From positions 27,433 to 80,777 of the forward strand of contig MNCR01000096.1 in the NCBI GenBank assembly GCA_001914535.1: a stretch of DNA of 53,345 nucleotides, written 5' to 3'. The notes below the pieces were generated by a model that saw only the letters and a program-made list of their open reading frames with translations, ran no database searches and was not told the origin of the DNA. Shown here piece by piece: positions 32,658 through 42,144 of this stretch; position 1 is the stretch's first letter, and every line of letters begins with the position of its first letter. Position numbers and translations under genes: made by a program. The DNA is from Candidatus Rokubacteria bacterium 13_2_20CM_69_15_1. Its GTDB lineage: Bacteria > Methylomirabilota > Methylomirabilia > Rokubacteriales > CSP1-6.

Positions 32658-34310
32658 CTAGCCCCCGGTCCCGGCGCCGTACAGCGAGAAGTCCACGGCT
32701 TTCTCGGTGATGAACTCGACGAGCGCGGGCACGCCCTCGTCGGTCTTGCGGATCGCCCGCTTCAGCGCGGGGATGATCTCGCCGGGCTCGGTCACCCGCT
32801 CGCCGTGGCCGCCGAACGCGCGCGCCATGTCGGCGTAGTTGCCGCTGATGTCCGTCGAGCGGTACTTCTCGGTCGCCACCTTCATCACCTTCAGCTCGAT
32901 CGCCATCGAGAAATTGTTCAGGAGCACCGAGAGGATCGGGATGCGCTCGCGCACCGCGGTCTCGAAGTCCATGCCCGTGAAGCCGATGGCGGCGTCGCCC
33001 CAGACGTTGACGCAGAGCTTGTCCGGCGCGGCGAGCTTGGCCCCCATGGCGTAGCCCAGCCCGGTGCCGAGCTGCGTGGTCTTGCCCCAGCCGATGTAGG
33101 TGAGCGGGGCCACGGGCTCCCAGAAGGGCGAGATCTGGTCGCGGGGGCTGCCCGCGTCGTGGGTGATGATCGTGCGGGACACGTCGACCGTGTGCATGAG
33201 GTCCCACAGGACCCGGTACGGCGAGAGCGGCTTCGCGTTCGACGTGAGCCGCGGCATCCACTGGGAGAGCCACTCCGTCTTGAGCGTCTTGATTTCCTGG
33301 GCCACGGCGCCGGCGCGACCGCGCGGACCGCCGCGCAGGCGGTCCTTCACCTCGGCGATGAGCGCCCGGAGGGTGAGGCCGGCGTCACCGATCAAGGCCA
33401 GCTCGGCGGGGACGTCCTTGTTGAGGTCCGTCGGGTCGAGCGTCGCGTGGATGATGTTCTTGCCCTTGGGCATCGCGACGCCGTAGTTGGTCGTGGCGAA
33501 GCTGCAGCCGATGCCGAAGATCAGGTCGGCGTTCATCAGAAAGTGATAGAGCTGTTTTCCGATCGACCGCCCGCCCGAGCCGAGCGACAGCGGGTGAGTC
33601 TCGGGGAACGCGCTCTTGCCCTGGAGGCTCGTCGTCACCGGCGCCTCGAGGAGCTCGGCGAGCTCGCGCAGCGGTTGCCAGGCGCGCGCGTAGTGCACCC
33701 CCTGGCCCGCGTAGACGACGGGCCGCTCGGCGGCCACGAGCGCCTCCGCGACACGCGCCACGTCGCGCGGATCGGGCGCGGTGGAGAGCCGCGGCGCCGG
33801 CCGGTACTGGAGCGGCTCCGGCACCTCCTCGCCGAGGACGTCCCGCGGGAACTCGACGAGCACCGGGCGCGGGCGGCCGTTCTTCACCTGGGTGAAGGCC
33901 CGGCGCATGGCGTCGGGAACAGCATCGGCCATGACCACCTGTTCGGCCCACTTGGTCACGTGCTGGTAGTTGAGGAACGAGTTGAAGTTGGGCGGGATAT
34001 TGATGAGCCTTCGCGGGTAGCCGGCCGGCAGCACCACGATCGGCACCGAGTCGCCGTACGCCTGCGCCACGCCGCCGAACGAGTTCTCGGCGCCCGGCCC
34101 GTGCTGCATGGCGAAGACGCCGATGCGCTCGCCGGACGAGATGCGGCTCACGGCGTCGGCCATGTGGAGCCCGGTCCGCTCCTGGCGGACGATGATCGTC
34201 CGGATGTCGGCCTCGGCGGCCGCCTCGAGGATGGGGTTGACGGGATAGCCGATCAGGAAGCCGACGCCCTCACGCTTGAGGATCTCCGCGACCGCCGCCG
34301 CTGCTTTCAT
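32658..34310 (-). CDS. Thiamine pyrophosphate enzyme, acetolactate-synthase-like
   Basis: The 550-residue protein has the three-domain layout: N-terminal PYR domain with the catalytic Glu in VRQERTGLHMADA, a central nucleotide-type domain (AERPVVYAGQGVHYARAW), and the TPP-binding domain with VWGDAAIGFTGMDFETAVRERIPILSVLLNN (GDG-NN motif, with GDA). The family covers acetolactate synthase, oxalyl-CoA decarboxylase, sulfoacetaldehyde acetyltransferase and others. The regulatory subunit ilvN is absent, so a catabolic enzyme is likelier than IlvB. GGGGAG precedes the ATG. Paired with an LLM oxidoreductase. Confidence 0.88.
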   Translation of the reverse strand: MKAAAAVAEILKREGVGFLIGYPVNPILEAAAEADIRTIIVRQERTGLHMADAVSRISSGERIGVFAMQHGPGAENSFGGVAQAYGDSVPIVVLPAGYPRRLINIPPNFNSFLNYQHVTKWAEQVVMADAVPDAMRRAFTQVKNGRPRPVLVEFPRDVLGEEVPEPLQYRPAPRLSTAPDPRDVARVAEALVAAERPVVYAGQGVHYARAWQPLRELAELLEAPVTTSLQGKSAFPETHPLSLGSGGRSIGKQLYHFLMNADLIFGIGCSFATTNYGVAMPKGKNIIHATLDPTDLNKDVPAELALIGDAGLTLRALIAEVKDRLRGGPRGRAGAVAQEIKTLKTEWLSQWMPRLTSNAKPLSPYRVLWDLMHTVDVSRTIITHDAGSPRDQISPFWEPVAPLTYIGWGKTTQLGTGLGYAMGAKLAAPDKLCVNVWGDAAIGFTGMDFETAVRERIPILSVLLNNFSMAIELKVMKVATEKYRSTDISGNYADMARAFGGHGERVTEPGEIIPALKRAIRKTDEGVPALVEFITEKAVDFSLYGAGTGG

Positions 34311-34398
34311 AGGGTACGCTCCCCGGGTCCAACGAGTTTCAGCGCCGAGTCAGGAATCGGCTTATCCTACACCAGACCCTTTCACGCGGGAGGCCACG

Positions 34399-35271
34399 AT
34401 GGCAGGCAAGAAATTCGATCGCGGCAGCCAGGACGTCGGCAACATCCTCGCCCTCGAGCACGTCAACGTGAGGATCCCCGACCAGGCGCTCGCCACGCTC
34501 TTCTACGTCGTCGGGCTGGGGCTGACCCGCGACCCCTACCTCATGGTTGGCCTCGAGAACATGTGGGCGAATGCCGGTCAACAGCAGTTCCACCTGCCGA
34601 CTGCGGCGCCCCAGGTGCTGCGAGGGTGCGTCGGGCTGGTCGTCCCCGACCTCGAGGCCCTCCAGGGGAGGCTCGGCAGCGTGAGGGACAAGCTCGCGGG
34701 CACGCGGTTCGACTATGCGGTGGAGAACAAGCACGTGGCCGTCACGTGTCCCTGGGGGAACCGGATCCGCTGCCACGCTCCCGCGCCAGAGTTCGGCGAC
34801 CTCACCCTGGGCATCCCCTACGTCGAGTTCCCCGTCGAGGCCGGGTGCGCCAAGGGCATCGCGGCGTTCTACCGCACTGTCTTCAAGGCCCCCGCCACGG
34901 TGACGCCCGACGGGGGAGGTGCGCTTGCCCGCGTCCAGGTCGGGGTGAGGCAGGAGCTTGTCTTCCGTGAGACCCGGGAGCCGCTGCCGCCCTACGACGG
35001 CCATCACATCGCGATCTACATCGCGGACTTCTCGGGCCCGCACCACTGGCTCGCGGAGCGGGGCTTGATCACCGAAGAGAGCAGCGATATCCAGTACCGG
35101 TTCACCGAGATCGTGGATCCCGAGTCGGCGCGCCCGCTCTTCACGATCGAGCACGAGGTGCGGTGCGCCACGCACCCGATGTACCTGCGCCCGCTGATCA
35201 ACCGCAACCCGGCCCAGCGGCAGGCGACGTACGTCCGCGGGCGCGACGCGTTCGTCCCCGGGCTCAGCTAG
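34399..35271 (+). CDS. VOC-superfamily (glyoxalase/dioxygenase fold) protein
   Basis: The 290-residue protein has two VOC modules: ALEHVNVRIPDQALATLFYVVGLGL (about 18-42) with LRGCVGLVVPDLEAL, and a second one with YVEFPVEAGCAKGIAAFYRTVFKAP and YDGHHIAIYIADF. Metal-ligand candidates are His in LEHVNV and HHIAIYI. The function (dioxygenase or lyase) is not determined. GGGAGG sits 7 nt before the ATG. It is divergent from the TPP-enzyme operon and followed after 10 nt by an M20 hydrolase. Confidence 0.8.
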   Translation: MAGKKFDRGSQDVGNILALEHVNVRIPDQALATLFYVVGLGLTRDPYLMVGLENMWANAGQQQFHLPTAAPQVLRGCVGLVVPDLEALQGRLGSVRDKLAGTRFDYAVENKHVAVTCPWGNRIRCHAPAPEFGDLTLGIPYVEFPVEAGCAKGIAAFYRTVFKAPATVTPDGGGALARVQVGVRQELVFRETREPLPPYDGHHIAIYIADFSGPHHWLAERGLITEESSDIQYRFTEIVDPESARPLFTIEHEVRCATHPMYLRPLINRNPAQRQATYVRGRDAFVPGLS

Positions 35272-35281
35272 TCCCACCCGG

Positions 35282-36622
35282 GTGACGCGCGACGAGCTGA
35301 AGCAGCGCGTCCACGAGGCGATCGAGCGCCACGCCGAGGCGATCGTCGCGGTCGGGGAAGCGATCCGGCGCCACCCCGAGCTCGGCTTCAAGGAACACCG
35401 GACGGCGGCGCGGGTCGAGGCGGAGCTCCGGCGCCTCGGCCTCGCCCCGCGTACCGGGCTCGCGCTGACCGGGGTGCGGGCCGACGTGGCGGGGGGCGCC
35501 GGTGGGGGCCCCACGTTCGCGCTCGTGGGCGAGCTCGATGCGCTCGCCGTCACCGGCCATCCCGAAGCGGACCCCTCCACAGGGGCCGTCCACGCCTGCG
35601 GTCACAACGCCCAGATCGCCGGCCTCGTGGGCGCGGCGATCGGCCTGCTGACGTCGAAGGCGATGGAGCACCTGGCGGGCCGCGTGGCATTCTTCGCGGT
35701 GCCGGCGGAGGAGGGCGGCGACCTCGAGTGGCGACTCGACGAGGTCCGCGCGGGGCGCCTGGAGTTCCTCGGCGGCAAGTGCGAGCTGCTACGGCTCGGC
35801 CACTTCAGCGACGTGGACCTGGCGATGATGATCCACACGACGCCCCGCCCGGAGGACGGGCCGGTGTGCGTTCCGCACTCGAACAACGGCCGCGTCGGCA
35901 AGACGGCGCGCTTCGTCGGCCGCGCCGCTCACGCCGGGGGGGCGCCGCACGCGGGAGTGAACGCCCTCTCCGCCGCCCAGATCGCGCTCGCGGCGATCAA
36001 CGCCGTGCGCGAGACGTTTAGGGACGACGACACGATCCGCGTCCACCCGATTCTGACGCACGGCGGCTCGCAGGTGAACGTGATCCCCGGCGAGGCGCGG
36101 CTCGAGACGTACGTGCGCGGGCGGACCCTGGAGGGGATTCGCGACGCCAACGCCAAGGTGGACCGCGCGCTGCGCGCGGGCGCGCTGGCGCTCGGCGCGA
36201 CGGTCGAGATCGAGACCCTGCCGGGCTATCTCCCGCTTCGCACCGACCCGACGCTGGCGCGCGTGTTCAGGGAGAACGCGGACTCGCTCTTCGGTCCGGG
36301 CGCCTGTCGCGAGACCGGGCACCGCGCCGGCTCGACCGACATGGGCGACCTGAGCCAGGTGATCCCGGTGCTTCACCCGTATATGGGCGGCGCTCGCGGT
36401 TCGGGGCACGGAGCGGACTACGAGATCGTGGACCCGCATCTCGCCTACGTCATGCCGGCGCGTGCGATGGCGGCGATGGTCGTGGACCTGCTCTGGGAGG
36501 GCGCCCGCGGCGCCCGAGAGGTGGTTCTTAACGCTCGGCCGCCGATGACTCGCGAGAGCTACGTCGCCTTCCAGCGCAGCATTCGGCGACGGGAGATCTA
36601 CCCGGGGGACGGCGTCGTCTAG
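35282..36622 (+). CDS. M20-family amidohydrolase (aminobenzoyl-glutamate/carboxypeptidase type)
   Basis: The 446-residue zinc hydrolase opens with RRHPELGFKEHRTAARVE, typical of M20D amidohydrolases (hippurate, aminoacyl and p-aminobenzoyl-glutamate hydrolases). Metal residues are in AVHACGHNAQ (C106, H108), the general-base glutamates in FFAVPAEEGGD, the lid-domain HPILTHGGSQVNVIPGEA, and the last His in SGHGADYEI. The substrate is an N-acyl amino acid or similar. GTG start; operon partner of the VOC gene. Confidence 0.9.
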   Translation: MTRDELKQRVHEAIERHAEAIVAVGEAIRRHPELGFKEHRTAARVEAELRRLGLAPRTGLALTGVRADVAGGAGGGPTFALVGELDALAVTGHPEADPSTGAVHACGHNAQIAGLVGAAIGLLTSKAMEHLAGRVAFFAVPAEEGGDLEWRLDEVRAGRLEFLGGKCELLRLGHFSDVDLAMMIHTTPRPEDGPVCVPHSNNGRVGKTARFVGRAAHAGGAPHAGVNALSAAQIALAAINAVRETFRDDDTIRVHPILTHGGSQVNVIPGEARLETYVRGRTLEGIRDANAKVDRALRAGALALGATVEIETLPGYLPLRTDPTLARVFRENADSLFGPGACRETGHRAGSTDMGDLSQVIPVLHPYMGGARGSGHGADYEIVDPHLAYVMPARAMAAMVVDLLWEGARGAREVVLNARPPMTRESYVAFQRSIRRREIYPGDGVV

Positions 36623-36697
36623 GCGCGAGGAGGCAATGTGGGAAGGATTGCCGCCGGCGAGCAGCGGCGGCGTCGGGCGCGGGCGGCGGCGTTGGCG

Positions 36698-37447
36698 CTA
36701 CTGGAACCGCACCTCGAGGCGCACGGTCGGAAAGCCGACCGAGCGCTCGTCGGACCGGATCCGAATGTGGCTGCCATCGTCCGCGAGATAGAAGTGGGCG
36801 GGTGAGTCGCGGTGCCTTACGGCTCTCCCGAGAAGGTCGATCCCGAACGGGAGCCGGAACTTGCCCATGAAGTGCAGCGTCACGAGTTGCCCGGTCGTCG
36901 GATCGGGAAACGTGAAGGTGCCCTCGACCGAGCCATGCGGCACGCGGCGCACAACCGCGGCGGACAGATCGACGCTGCCCTCGAAAGTCCCGCTGATGAC
37001 CGGCAGGTCGGGGACGTGGACCGGGTCGTTGCCGGGCGCATTGATGAGGACATCGAACGTCCCGCTCACGAGCCCCAGGCCCGTCACGACGGACACGCTA
37101 CTCGTCCCATTGGCGCTCACGGTGCAGCTCCGCAATCGCGGGACCGAGATCAGAAGGTCCGACGGGCACAGCGGCGTCCCGACCGCGGCAAACCCCAAAA
37201 GCGGCGACGTGGCGGTTCTGACGATGACCGCAGGGTTGTGAGGGTCGGGGTCAAACGTGACTCGCTCGCTGATCTCGTACAGCGTGACGTCCGCCGAGCC
37301 CCGACCATCGGATTGCTCGCGGCGATCACGATCTCGGCGGTCGCCATCTTCGCGATCACCAAATCCGCGGTCATCCGCGTAACTGGCGACAGGAAATACG
37401 AGGCACGACAGGGTGAGTCCGAGGACGATCAGTGCGCGTTTCGTCAT
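36698..37447 (-). CDS. Secreted protein with Asp/Arg-rich linker, unknown function
   Basis: The 249-residue protein has a signal peptide (MTKRALIVLGLTLSCLVFPVASYA, cut near residue 24), then a charged low-complexity region DDRGFGDREDGDRRDRDRRE (about 25-46), then a beta-rich domain with repeated GTF elements (SGTFDVLI, SGTFEGSVD, EGTFTFPDP). The pattern suggests an allene-oxide-cyclase-like or other beta-barrel fold, but that is a guess. An AAAGGA site precedes the ATG. It is divergent from a TetR gene across 318 nt. Confidence 0.75.
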   Translation of the reverse strand: MTKRALIVLGLTLSCLVFPVASYADDRGFGDREDGDRRDRDRREQSDGRGSADVTLYEISERVTFDPDPHNPAVIVRTATSPLLGFAAVGTPLCPSDLLISVPRLRSCTVSANGTSSVSVVTGLGLVSGTFDVLINAPGNDPVHVPDLPVISGTFEGSVDLSAAVVRRVPHGSVEGTFTFPDPTTGQLVTLHFMGKFRLPFGIDLLGRAVRHRDSPAHFYLADDGSHIRIRSDERSVGFPTVRLEVRFQ

Positions 37448-37765
37448 GTCTCTTTTCCTTTCGGACGAGTGGCCGCGAGCACACGCCCGCTCGAGTTCAC
37501 AATCTCCCGCGGCTTCACGCTGCAGGAGACGTACCAGCGAGTCGAATTAACGGAAATTCAGCGAATTCACGTCATTACTCGAACCGAAGATTGCTCGAAT
37601 GGCTCAGTCGCTCAGTTCCTGGCCGGCGCGTCTGGCACGGCTGGCTGGAAACGCCCCGCTTTCCGGAATTCCGTGCGTGTCTCGAGGACCGAAGCCGGGC
37701 AAACGCGCGGGGGTTGATTCTCGGAAGCCGCCTTCGTAGAATGAACCGCGATTCAGTCAGCATCC
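37448..37765. promoter_or_regulatory. 318-nt divergent intergenic region with GAATT inverted repeats
   Basis: No gene is seen. GC is visibly lower near 37540-37600. GAATT (37544-37548), AATTC (37555-37559) and GAATTC (37563-37568) form clustered inverted half-sites, a possible operator. TAGAAT (37737-37742) is a -10 candidate for the TetR gene, 23 nt before its ATG. Which regulator binds is unknown. Confidence 0.4.
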
Positions 37766-38342
37766 ATGCGTGATCCCGACAAGCCCCAAGCGATCATCGA
37801 CGCCGCGATCCGCGTGTTCGCGCGCAGCGGCTACTACAACTCGCGCGTCTCGGACATCGCGCGCGAAGCAGGGATCGCCAGCGGCACGATCTACCTCTAC
37901 TTCAAAACCAAGGACGACATCCTCGTCACGCTCTTCCGCGAGAAGATGGCCGAGTGGGTGGCGCTCGTGCAGAAGGAGGTCGCCGCGGAACGCGACCCCC
38001 TCGCCAAGATCCGGAAGATCGTCGCGCTCCACTTCCGGATGATCCAGGACAACCCCGAGCTCGCCGAGGTCGTCCAGGTCGAGCTTCGCCAGGGGCACAA
38101 GTTCTTCCGCGGCGCTTCCGCCCACGAGGTTTCCGCCTACTTCGACGTGATCCAGTCTGTGCTCGAGGAGGGCGTGGCGGCCGGACGCATCCGGCGCGAC
38201 CTGCCGCTCAAGGTCGCCACCAAGATGCTCTTCGGCGCGATGGACCAGCTCGCGACGTCCTGGGTGCTCGGCAAGCGCGCCTACCGCCTCACCGACGCCG
38301 CCGAGCCGGTCGCGTCGATCTTCCTCAAAGGAGTCACGACCG

Positions 38343-38353
<11 letters not shown>
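37766..38353 (+). CDS. TetR-family regulator of fatty-acid metabolism (FadR-like)
   Basis: The 195-residue regulator has an N-terminal HTH (AIIDAAIRVFARSGYYNSRVSDIAREAGIASGTIYLYFKTKDDILVTLF, about 9-57) and a helical ligand domain with IRKIVALHFRMIQDNPELAEVVQVELRQ, a pattern seen in TetR-type FadR repressors that sense acyl-CoA. Its 3' end overlaps the enoyl-CoA hydratase by 11 nt, supporting control of beta-oxidation/PHA genes. No ribosome binding site is evident; the predicted leader is only about 17 nt. Confidence 0.88.
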
Positions 38354-39116
<763 letters not shown>

Positions 39117-39118
39117 GG

Positions 39119-39868
39119 ATGGACCTGGGGGTCCGCGACCGGGTCGCGCTGGTCACGGGTGGCGCGCGGAGCCTCGGCAAGGCGGACGCGGTCGCGCTCG
39201 CCGCCGAGGGGTGCAAGGTCGCGATCGTGGACCTCAACGCCGAGGGCGCCGCCGAGGCGGCCCGGGAGATCGAGGCGTCGGGCGGCCGGGCGCTCGGATA
39301 CGTGTGCGACATCCGCGACACGGCGGCGGTCGGGGAGACGGTCGCCCGGATCGAGGCGGACCTCGGCCCCGTGGATATCCTCGTGAACAACGCCGGCATG
39401 ATCTACACCGTCGGCCAGCTGAAAGACCTGCGCGACGAGGACTGGGAGCTGAATCTCGGCGTGAACCTGACGGGCACCTATAAGATGACCAAGGCGGTCT
39501 TCCCGGGGATGCGCGAGCGGCGCTGGGGGCGGATCGTCTGCATGGCGTCGATCGCGGGGCTCATGGGCGGGTTCGGGCAGGTCGCCTACGCCACGACGAA
39601 GATCGGCGTCATCGGGTTCGCCAAGTCGGTGGCCCTGGAGGGTGCGCGGTACAACGTGACGTGCAACGCGATCGCCCCGGGCATCATCGCGCCCAACGCG
39701 AAGCTGTCACCGCTCTACGACCGGATGGTGAAACGCGTCGCGATGCAGCGGGAGGGCGAGCCCGAGGACGTCGCGAATGCCGTGGCGTTCCTCTGCTCGG
39801 AGCGCGCGCGCTACATCACGGGCGCCGTGCTCACGGTGACGGGTGGAATGGACCTCTTCACGTTCTGA
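39119..39868 (+). CDS. SDR oxidoreductase, FabG/hydroxyacyl-CoA dehydrogenase-like
   Basis: The 249-residue SDR has TGGARSLGKADAVAL, VDLNAEGAAEAA (Asp after beta-2, suggesting NAD), VNNAGMIYTV, MASIAGLMGGFGQ, the pair in VAYATTKIG, IAPGIIAP and ITGAVLTVTGGMD. Placed between an enoyl-CoA hydratase and an SCP2 protein, it could serve as a 3-hydroxyacyl-CoA dehydrogenase. The ATG at 39119 lies 2 nt after the hydratase stop; the first glycine of the usual TGxxxGIG is S-L-G here. Confidence 0.9.
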   Translation: MDLGVRDRVALVTGGARSLGKADAVALAAEGCKVAIVDLNAEGAAEAAREIEASGGRALGYVCDIRDTAAVGETVARIEADLGPVDILVNNAGMIYTVGQLKDLRDEDWELNLGVNLTGTYKMTKAVFPGMRERRWGRIVCMASIAGLMGGFGQVAYATTKIGVIGFAKSVALEGARYNVTCNAIAPGIIAPNAKLSPLYDRMVKRVAMQREGEPEDVANAVAFLCSERARYITGAVLTVTGGMDLFTF

Positions 39869-39883
39869 CAAGGAGGCGACCAC

Positions 39884-40204
39884 ATGGCGACAGTGAAGGA
39901 GACGTTCGACGCGATGCCGAGCCGCTTTCGCGCCGACAAGGCGGCGGGGACGAGCGCGGTGATCCAGTACGACGTGAGCGGCGAGGGCGGCGGCACATGG
40001 CACGCCGTCATCAAGGACGGGACCTGCGCGGTGAGGACCGGGCCGTCCACGGGCGCCAACCTGACGCTCCAGATCGCGGCCCAGGACTGGCTCGACATGC
40101 TGGGGGGCAAGCAGTCCGGCCAGATGCTCTTCATGTCGGGCAAGCTCAAGGTGAAGGGCGACATGGGCCTCGCGATGAAGCTGGGCTCGATGTTCCAGAT
40201 GTGA
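39884..40204 (+). CDS. SCP2 sterol/lipid-binding domain protein
   Basis: The 106-residue single-domain protein belongs to the SCP2 family: VIQYDVSGEGGGTWHAVIKDG, DLTLQIAAQDWLDMLGGK, LFMSGKLKVKGDMGLAMKL. The family binds fatty acids or acyl-CoA in a hydrophobic tunnel. AAGGAGG is 7 nt before the ATG. It lies between beta-oxidation genes and phaC, consistent with acyl-CoA shuttling to PHA synthesis. A perfect 10-bp hairpin follows. Confidence 0.92.
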   Translation: MATVKETFDAMPSRFRADKAAGTSAVIQYDVSGEGGGTWHAVIKDGTCAVRTGPSTGANLTLQIAAQDWLDMLGGKQSGQMLFMSGKLKVKGDMGLAMKLGSMFQM

Positions 40205-40239
40205 CCCCCGCGTTTGCGCGTGATGCGATACTGGCGCAG

Positions 40240-40264
40240 GCGCCGGCGCTGCGCGCGCCGGCGC
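40240..40264. terminator. Perfect hairpin between SCP2 gene and phaC
   Basis: Two copies of the self-complementary GCGCCGGCGC (40240-40249 and 40255-40264) around a TGCGC loop form a 10-bp stem. No T-run follows. It may attenuate read-through into phaC or stabilise the upstream mRNA. GATACT with a TGC extension (40224-40232) just before it is a possible phaC -10. Confidence 0.45.
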
Positions 40265-40269
40265 TCACT

Positions 40270-40651
40270 CGGGACAAGGAGCCCGCATGGGTCCGACCGT
40301 CTCGCCGGAGGCCCTCCAGCGGTGGCAGGGGGAACTCGACCGGACCTTCCGGCAGCTCGAGGGTCTACGCGCGTTAGTGGGGAGACCGAGCGGGCCCAAG
40401 ATCGGCCAGACGCCGGGCGGCACTGCGGATGCCGGTGCACACCCCGGACAAGGAGCCCGAATGGGTGCGGAGCGACTCGCCGACGTGATCGAGCGATTCA
40501 CCGACGACGGTGGGGGCCCTGGTGCGGCGGCCTCGTCGGAGACGACGAAACAGTGGCAGGAAGAGTTCGACCGGAACTTCCGGCGGTTCCGGAACCTGCA
40601 CGCGTTGGTCACCCGACCGGTCGAGCCCAAGGTCGGCCAGACGCCGCGTGA
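40270..40651 (+). repeat. Imperfect tandem duplication of the phaC ribosome binding site and N-terminus
   Basis: GACAAGGAGCCCG followed by (C/A)ATGGGT occurs at both start codons, 40287 and 40461 (174 nt, 58 codons apart, in frame). The encoded segments are also repeated: WQGELDRTFRQLEGLRALVGRP...KIGQTP and WQEEFDRNFRRFRNLHALVTRP...KVGQTP. Copy two carries about 17 extra residues near its start. Confidence 0.8.
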
Positions 40652-41588
40652 GGAGGTCTACAAGAAAAACAAGTCGCGCCTCTACCGCTACGCCTCGACG
40701 CGGCGCTACCGGACGCCGCTCCTGTTCGTCCCCAACCTCGGGATCAGCCGGCCGTACATCTTCGACCTGCTCCCGGGCGGCAGCTTCATCGAGCACATGA
40801 CGCGCGAGGGATTCGACTTCTACCTGCTCGACTGGGGCGTCTTCGGGCCCGAGGACAACGACCTCACCGTGGAGCACTGCGTGACGAAGATCCTGCCGCG
40901 CATGGCCCAGCAGGTCCTCGCGAGCTCCGGCGCGCGAGAGCTCAGCGTGCTCGGCTACTGCATGGGCGCGCCCATCTCGGCGTCGTTCGTCGCCACGCAC
41001 GCCGAGATCCCGGTCAAGAACTACATCGACATGGCCGGGCCGATCGACTTCTCGAAGGTCGGCCTCTTCGGCCTGTGGCTCAAGAAGGAGTACTTCGACG
41101 TCGACCGCGTCGTGGACACGCTCGGCTCCGTCCCGGCCGACCTGGTGCGTGCCGGGTTCAAGCTCATCAAGCCGACGATAGATCTGTCCACGGGCCTGAA
41201 CCTCTGGTGGAACCTCTGGAACGACACGTACGTGGAAAGCTTCCAGGCGCTCAACCGATGGGCGAACGAATACGTCGCCTTTCCCGGCGAGTTCTTCCGG
41301 CAATGGGTGCGCGACTTCTACCAGGAGAACAAGCTCTATCGGGGCGAGCTCGTCATGGGCGGTCGCCCGGTGCGCCTCGGGACCATCACCTGCCCGGTCT
41401 TCGTCGTCGGGGCGAAGGAGGACTACATCGCGCCGCCTGCGTGCGTGCGCGCCCTCCTGGACGTGGTCGGCAGCCGCGAGACGGAGTACGCGGAGCTCCC
41501 CGGCGGCCATATCTCACTGATCGCCGGGCGGGGCGCCGCGCGACACTGCTGGCCGAAGGTCGCCGGCTGGCTCGCGCCCCGATCATGA
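40287..41588 (+). CDS. phaC: Class III-type poly(3-hydroxyalkanoate) synthase subunit PhaC
   Basis: PhaC polymerises 3-hydroxyacyl-CoA into PHA granules. The 433-residue protein has the lipase-like box GYCMGAP with nucleophile C225, D379 in GAKEDYIAPP and H408 in LPGGHISLIAG, plus NLWWNLWND. Length from the second start (40461, 375 residues) fits class III enzymes, which pair with PhaE; a PhaE-like gene follows after 30 nt. Each of two in-frame ATGs (40287, 40461) has the same AAGGAG site, so two isoforms are possible. I report the longer one because both repeats are in frame and without stops. Confidence 0.92.
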   Translation: MGPTVSPEALQRWQGELDRTFRQLEGLRALVGRPSGPKIGQTPGGTADAGAHPGQGARMGAERLADVIERFTDDGGGPGAAASSETTKQWQEEFDRNFRRFRNLHALVTRPVEPKVGQTPREEVYKKNKSRLYRYASTRRYRTPLLFVPNLGISRPYIFDLLPGGSFIEHMTREGFDFYLLDWGVFGPEDNDLTVEHCVTKILPRMAQQVLASSGARELSVLGYCMGAPISASFVATHAEIPVKNYIDMAGPIDFSKVGLFGLWLKKEYFDVDRVVDTLGSVPADLVRAGFKLIKPTIDLSTGLNLWWNLWNDTYVESFQALNRWANEYVAFPGEFFRQWVRDFYQENKLYRGELVMGGRPVRLGTITCPVFVVGAKEDYIAPPACVRALLDVVGSRETEYAELPGGHISLIAGRGAARHCWPKVAGWLAPRS

Positions 41589-41618
41589 CGGCCTCTCGTG
41601 GGATCAGGACGGTGAGTC

Positions 41619-42134
41619 ATGGCTGAGGCTCGACCCGATGCGCTGTTCGAGATGTGGAGGAAACAGGTCGAGGATTCGACGCAGGCGTGGACGCGCCTCC
41701 TCTCACGAGAGCCACCGGCCGCGACGCCACCGGATCCGACCGTGTTCTGGCGGCCGGTCCTGGACCAGGGGCTCCAGACGTGGGCAAAGCTCTTCGGCCA
41801 GACGCCCGCGACGCCGGAGCTCCTGACCCAGTGGAAGCAGTTCCTCGACCAGTGGATCGAGGCGTGGTCGAAGATCCTGGGTCAAGCGATGGGGACCGAG
41901 CAGTTCGCCAAGCTCATGGGCCAGTCGCTCGATCAGGTCCTCGTGCTGCAGGCGCCCTTCCGGAAGGCCGCCGAGCAGCACACCGAGCAGGCGCTCCAGG
42001 CGCTCGGCCTGCCCTCGCGCAACCAGGTGACGGCGGTCGCCAAGCAGATCGTGGAGCTCGAGGAGCGGATCGAGCGCCTCGAGGACCGCATCGACGCGGT
42101 GCTGCGACGTCTCGGCGGGAAGGAGCCCACATGA
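41619..42134 (+). CDS. PHA synthase subunit PhaE-like / phasin-like protein
   Basis: The 171-residue, Trp- and Gln-rich helical protein (QVEDSTQAWTRLL, LQTWAKLFGQ, WIEAWSKILGQ) ends in LGLPSRNQVTAVAKQIVELEERIERLEDRI, a coiled coil that matches the end of PhaE subunits (LPTR/SR-x-DVD-ELxxR). Together with the class III-length PhaC just upstream this supports a PhaEC synthase. PhaE is usually longer (about 300+), so a phasin-like short form is the alternative. It converges on the phaB-like gene (10-nt gap). Confidence 0.75.
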   Translation: MAEARPDALFEMWRKQVEDSTQAWTRLLSREPPAATPPDPTVFWRPVLDQGLQTWAKLFGQTPATPELLTQWKQFLDQWIEAWSKILGQAMGTEQFAKLMGQSLDQVLVLQAPFRKAAEQHTEQALQALGLPSRNQVTAVAKQIVELEERIERLEDRIDAVLRRLGGKEPT

Positions 42135-42144
42135 TCGGCGACGG

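Noticed and set aside
40287-40460. Assembly artefact as the explanation of the phaC duplication
   Set aside because: The two copies differ at roughly 30 % of positions and by a 17-residue insertion, so this is an old duplication rather than a misassembly.
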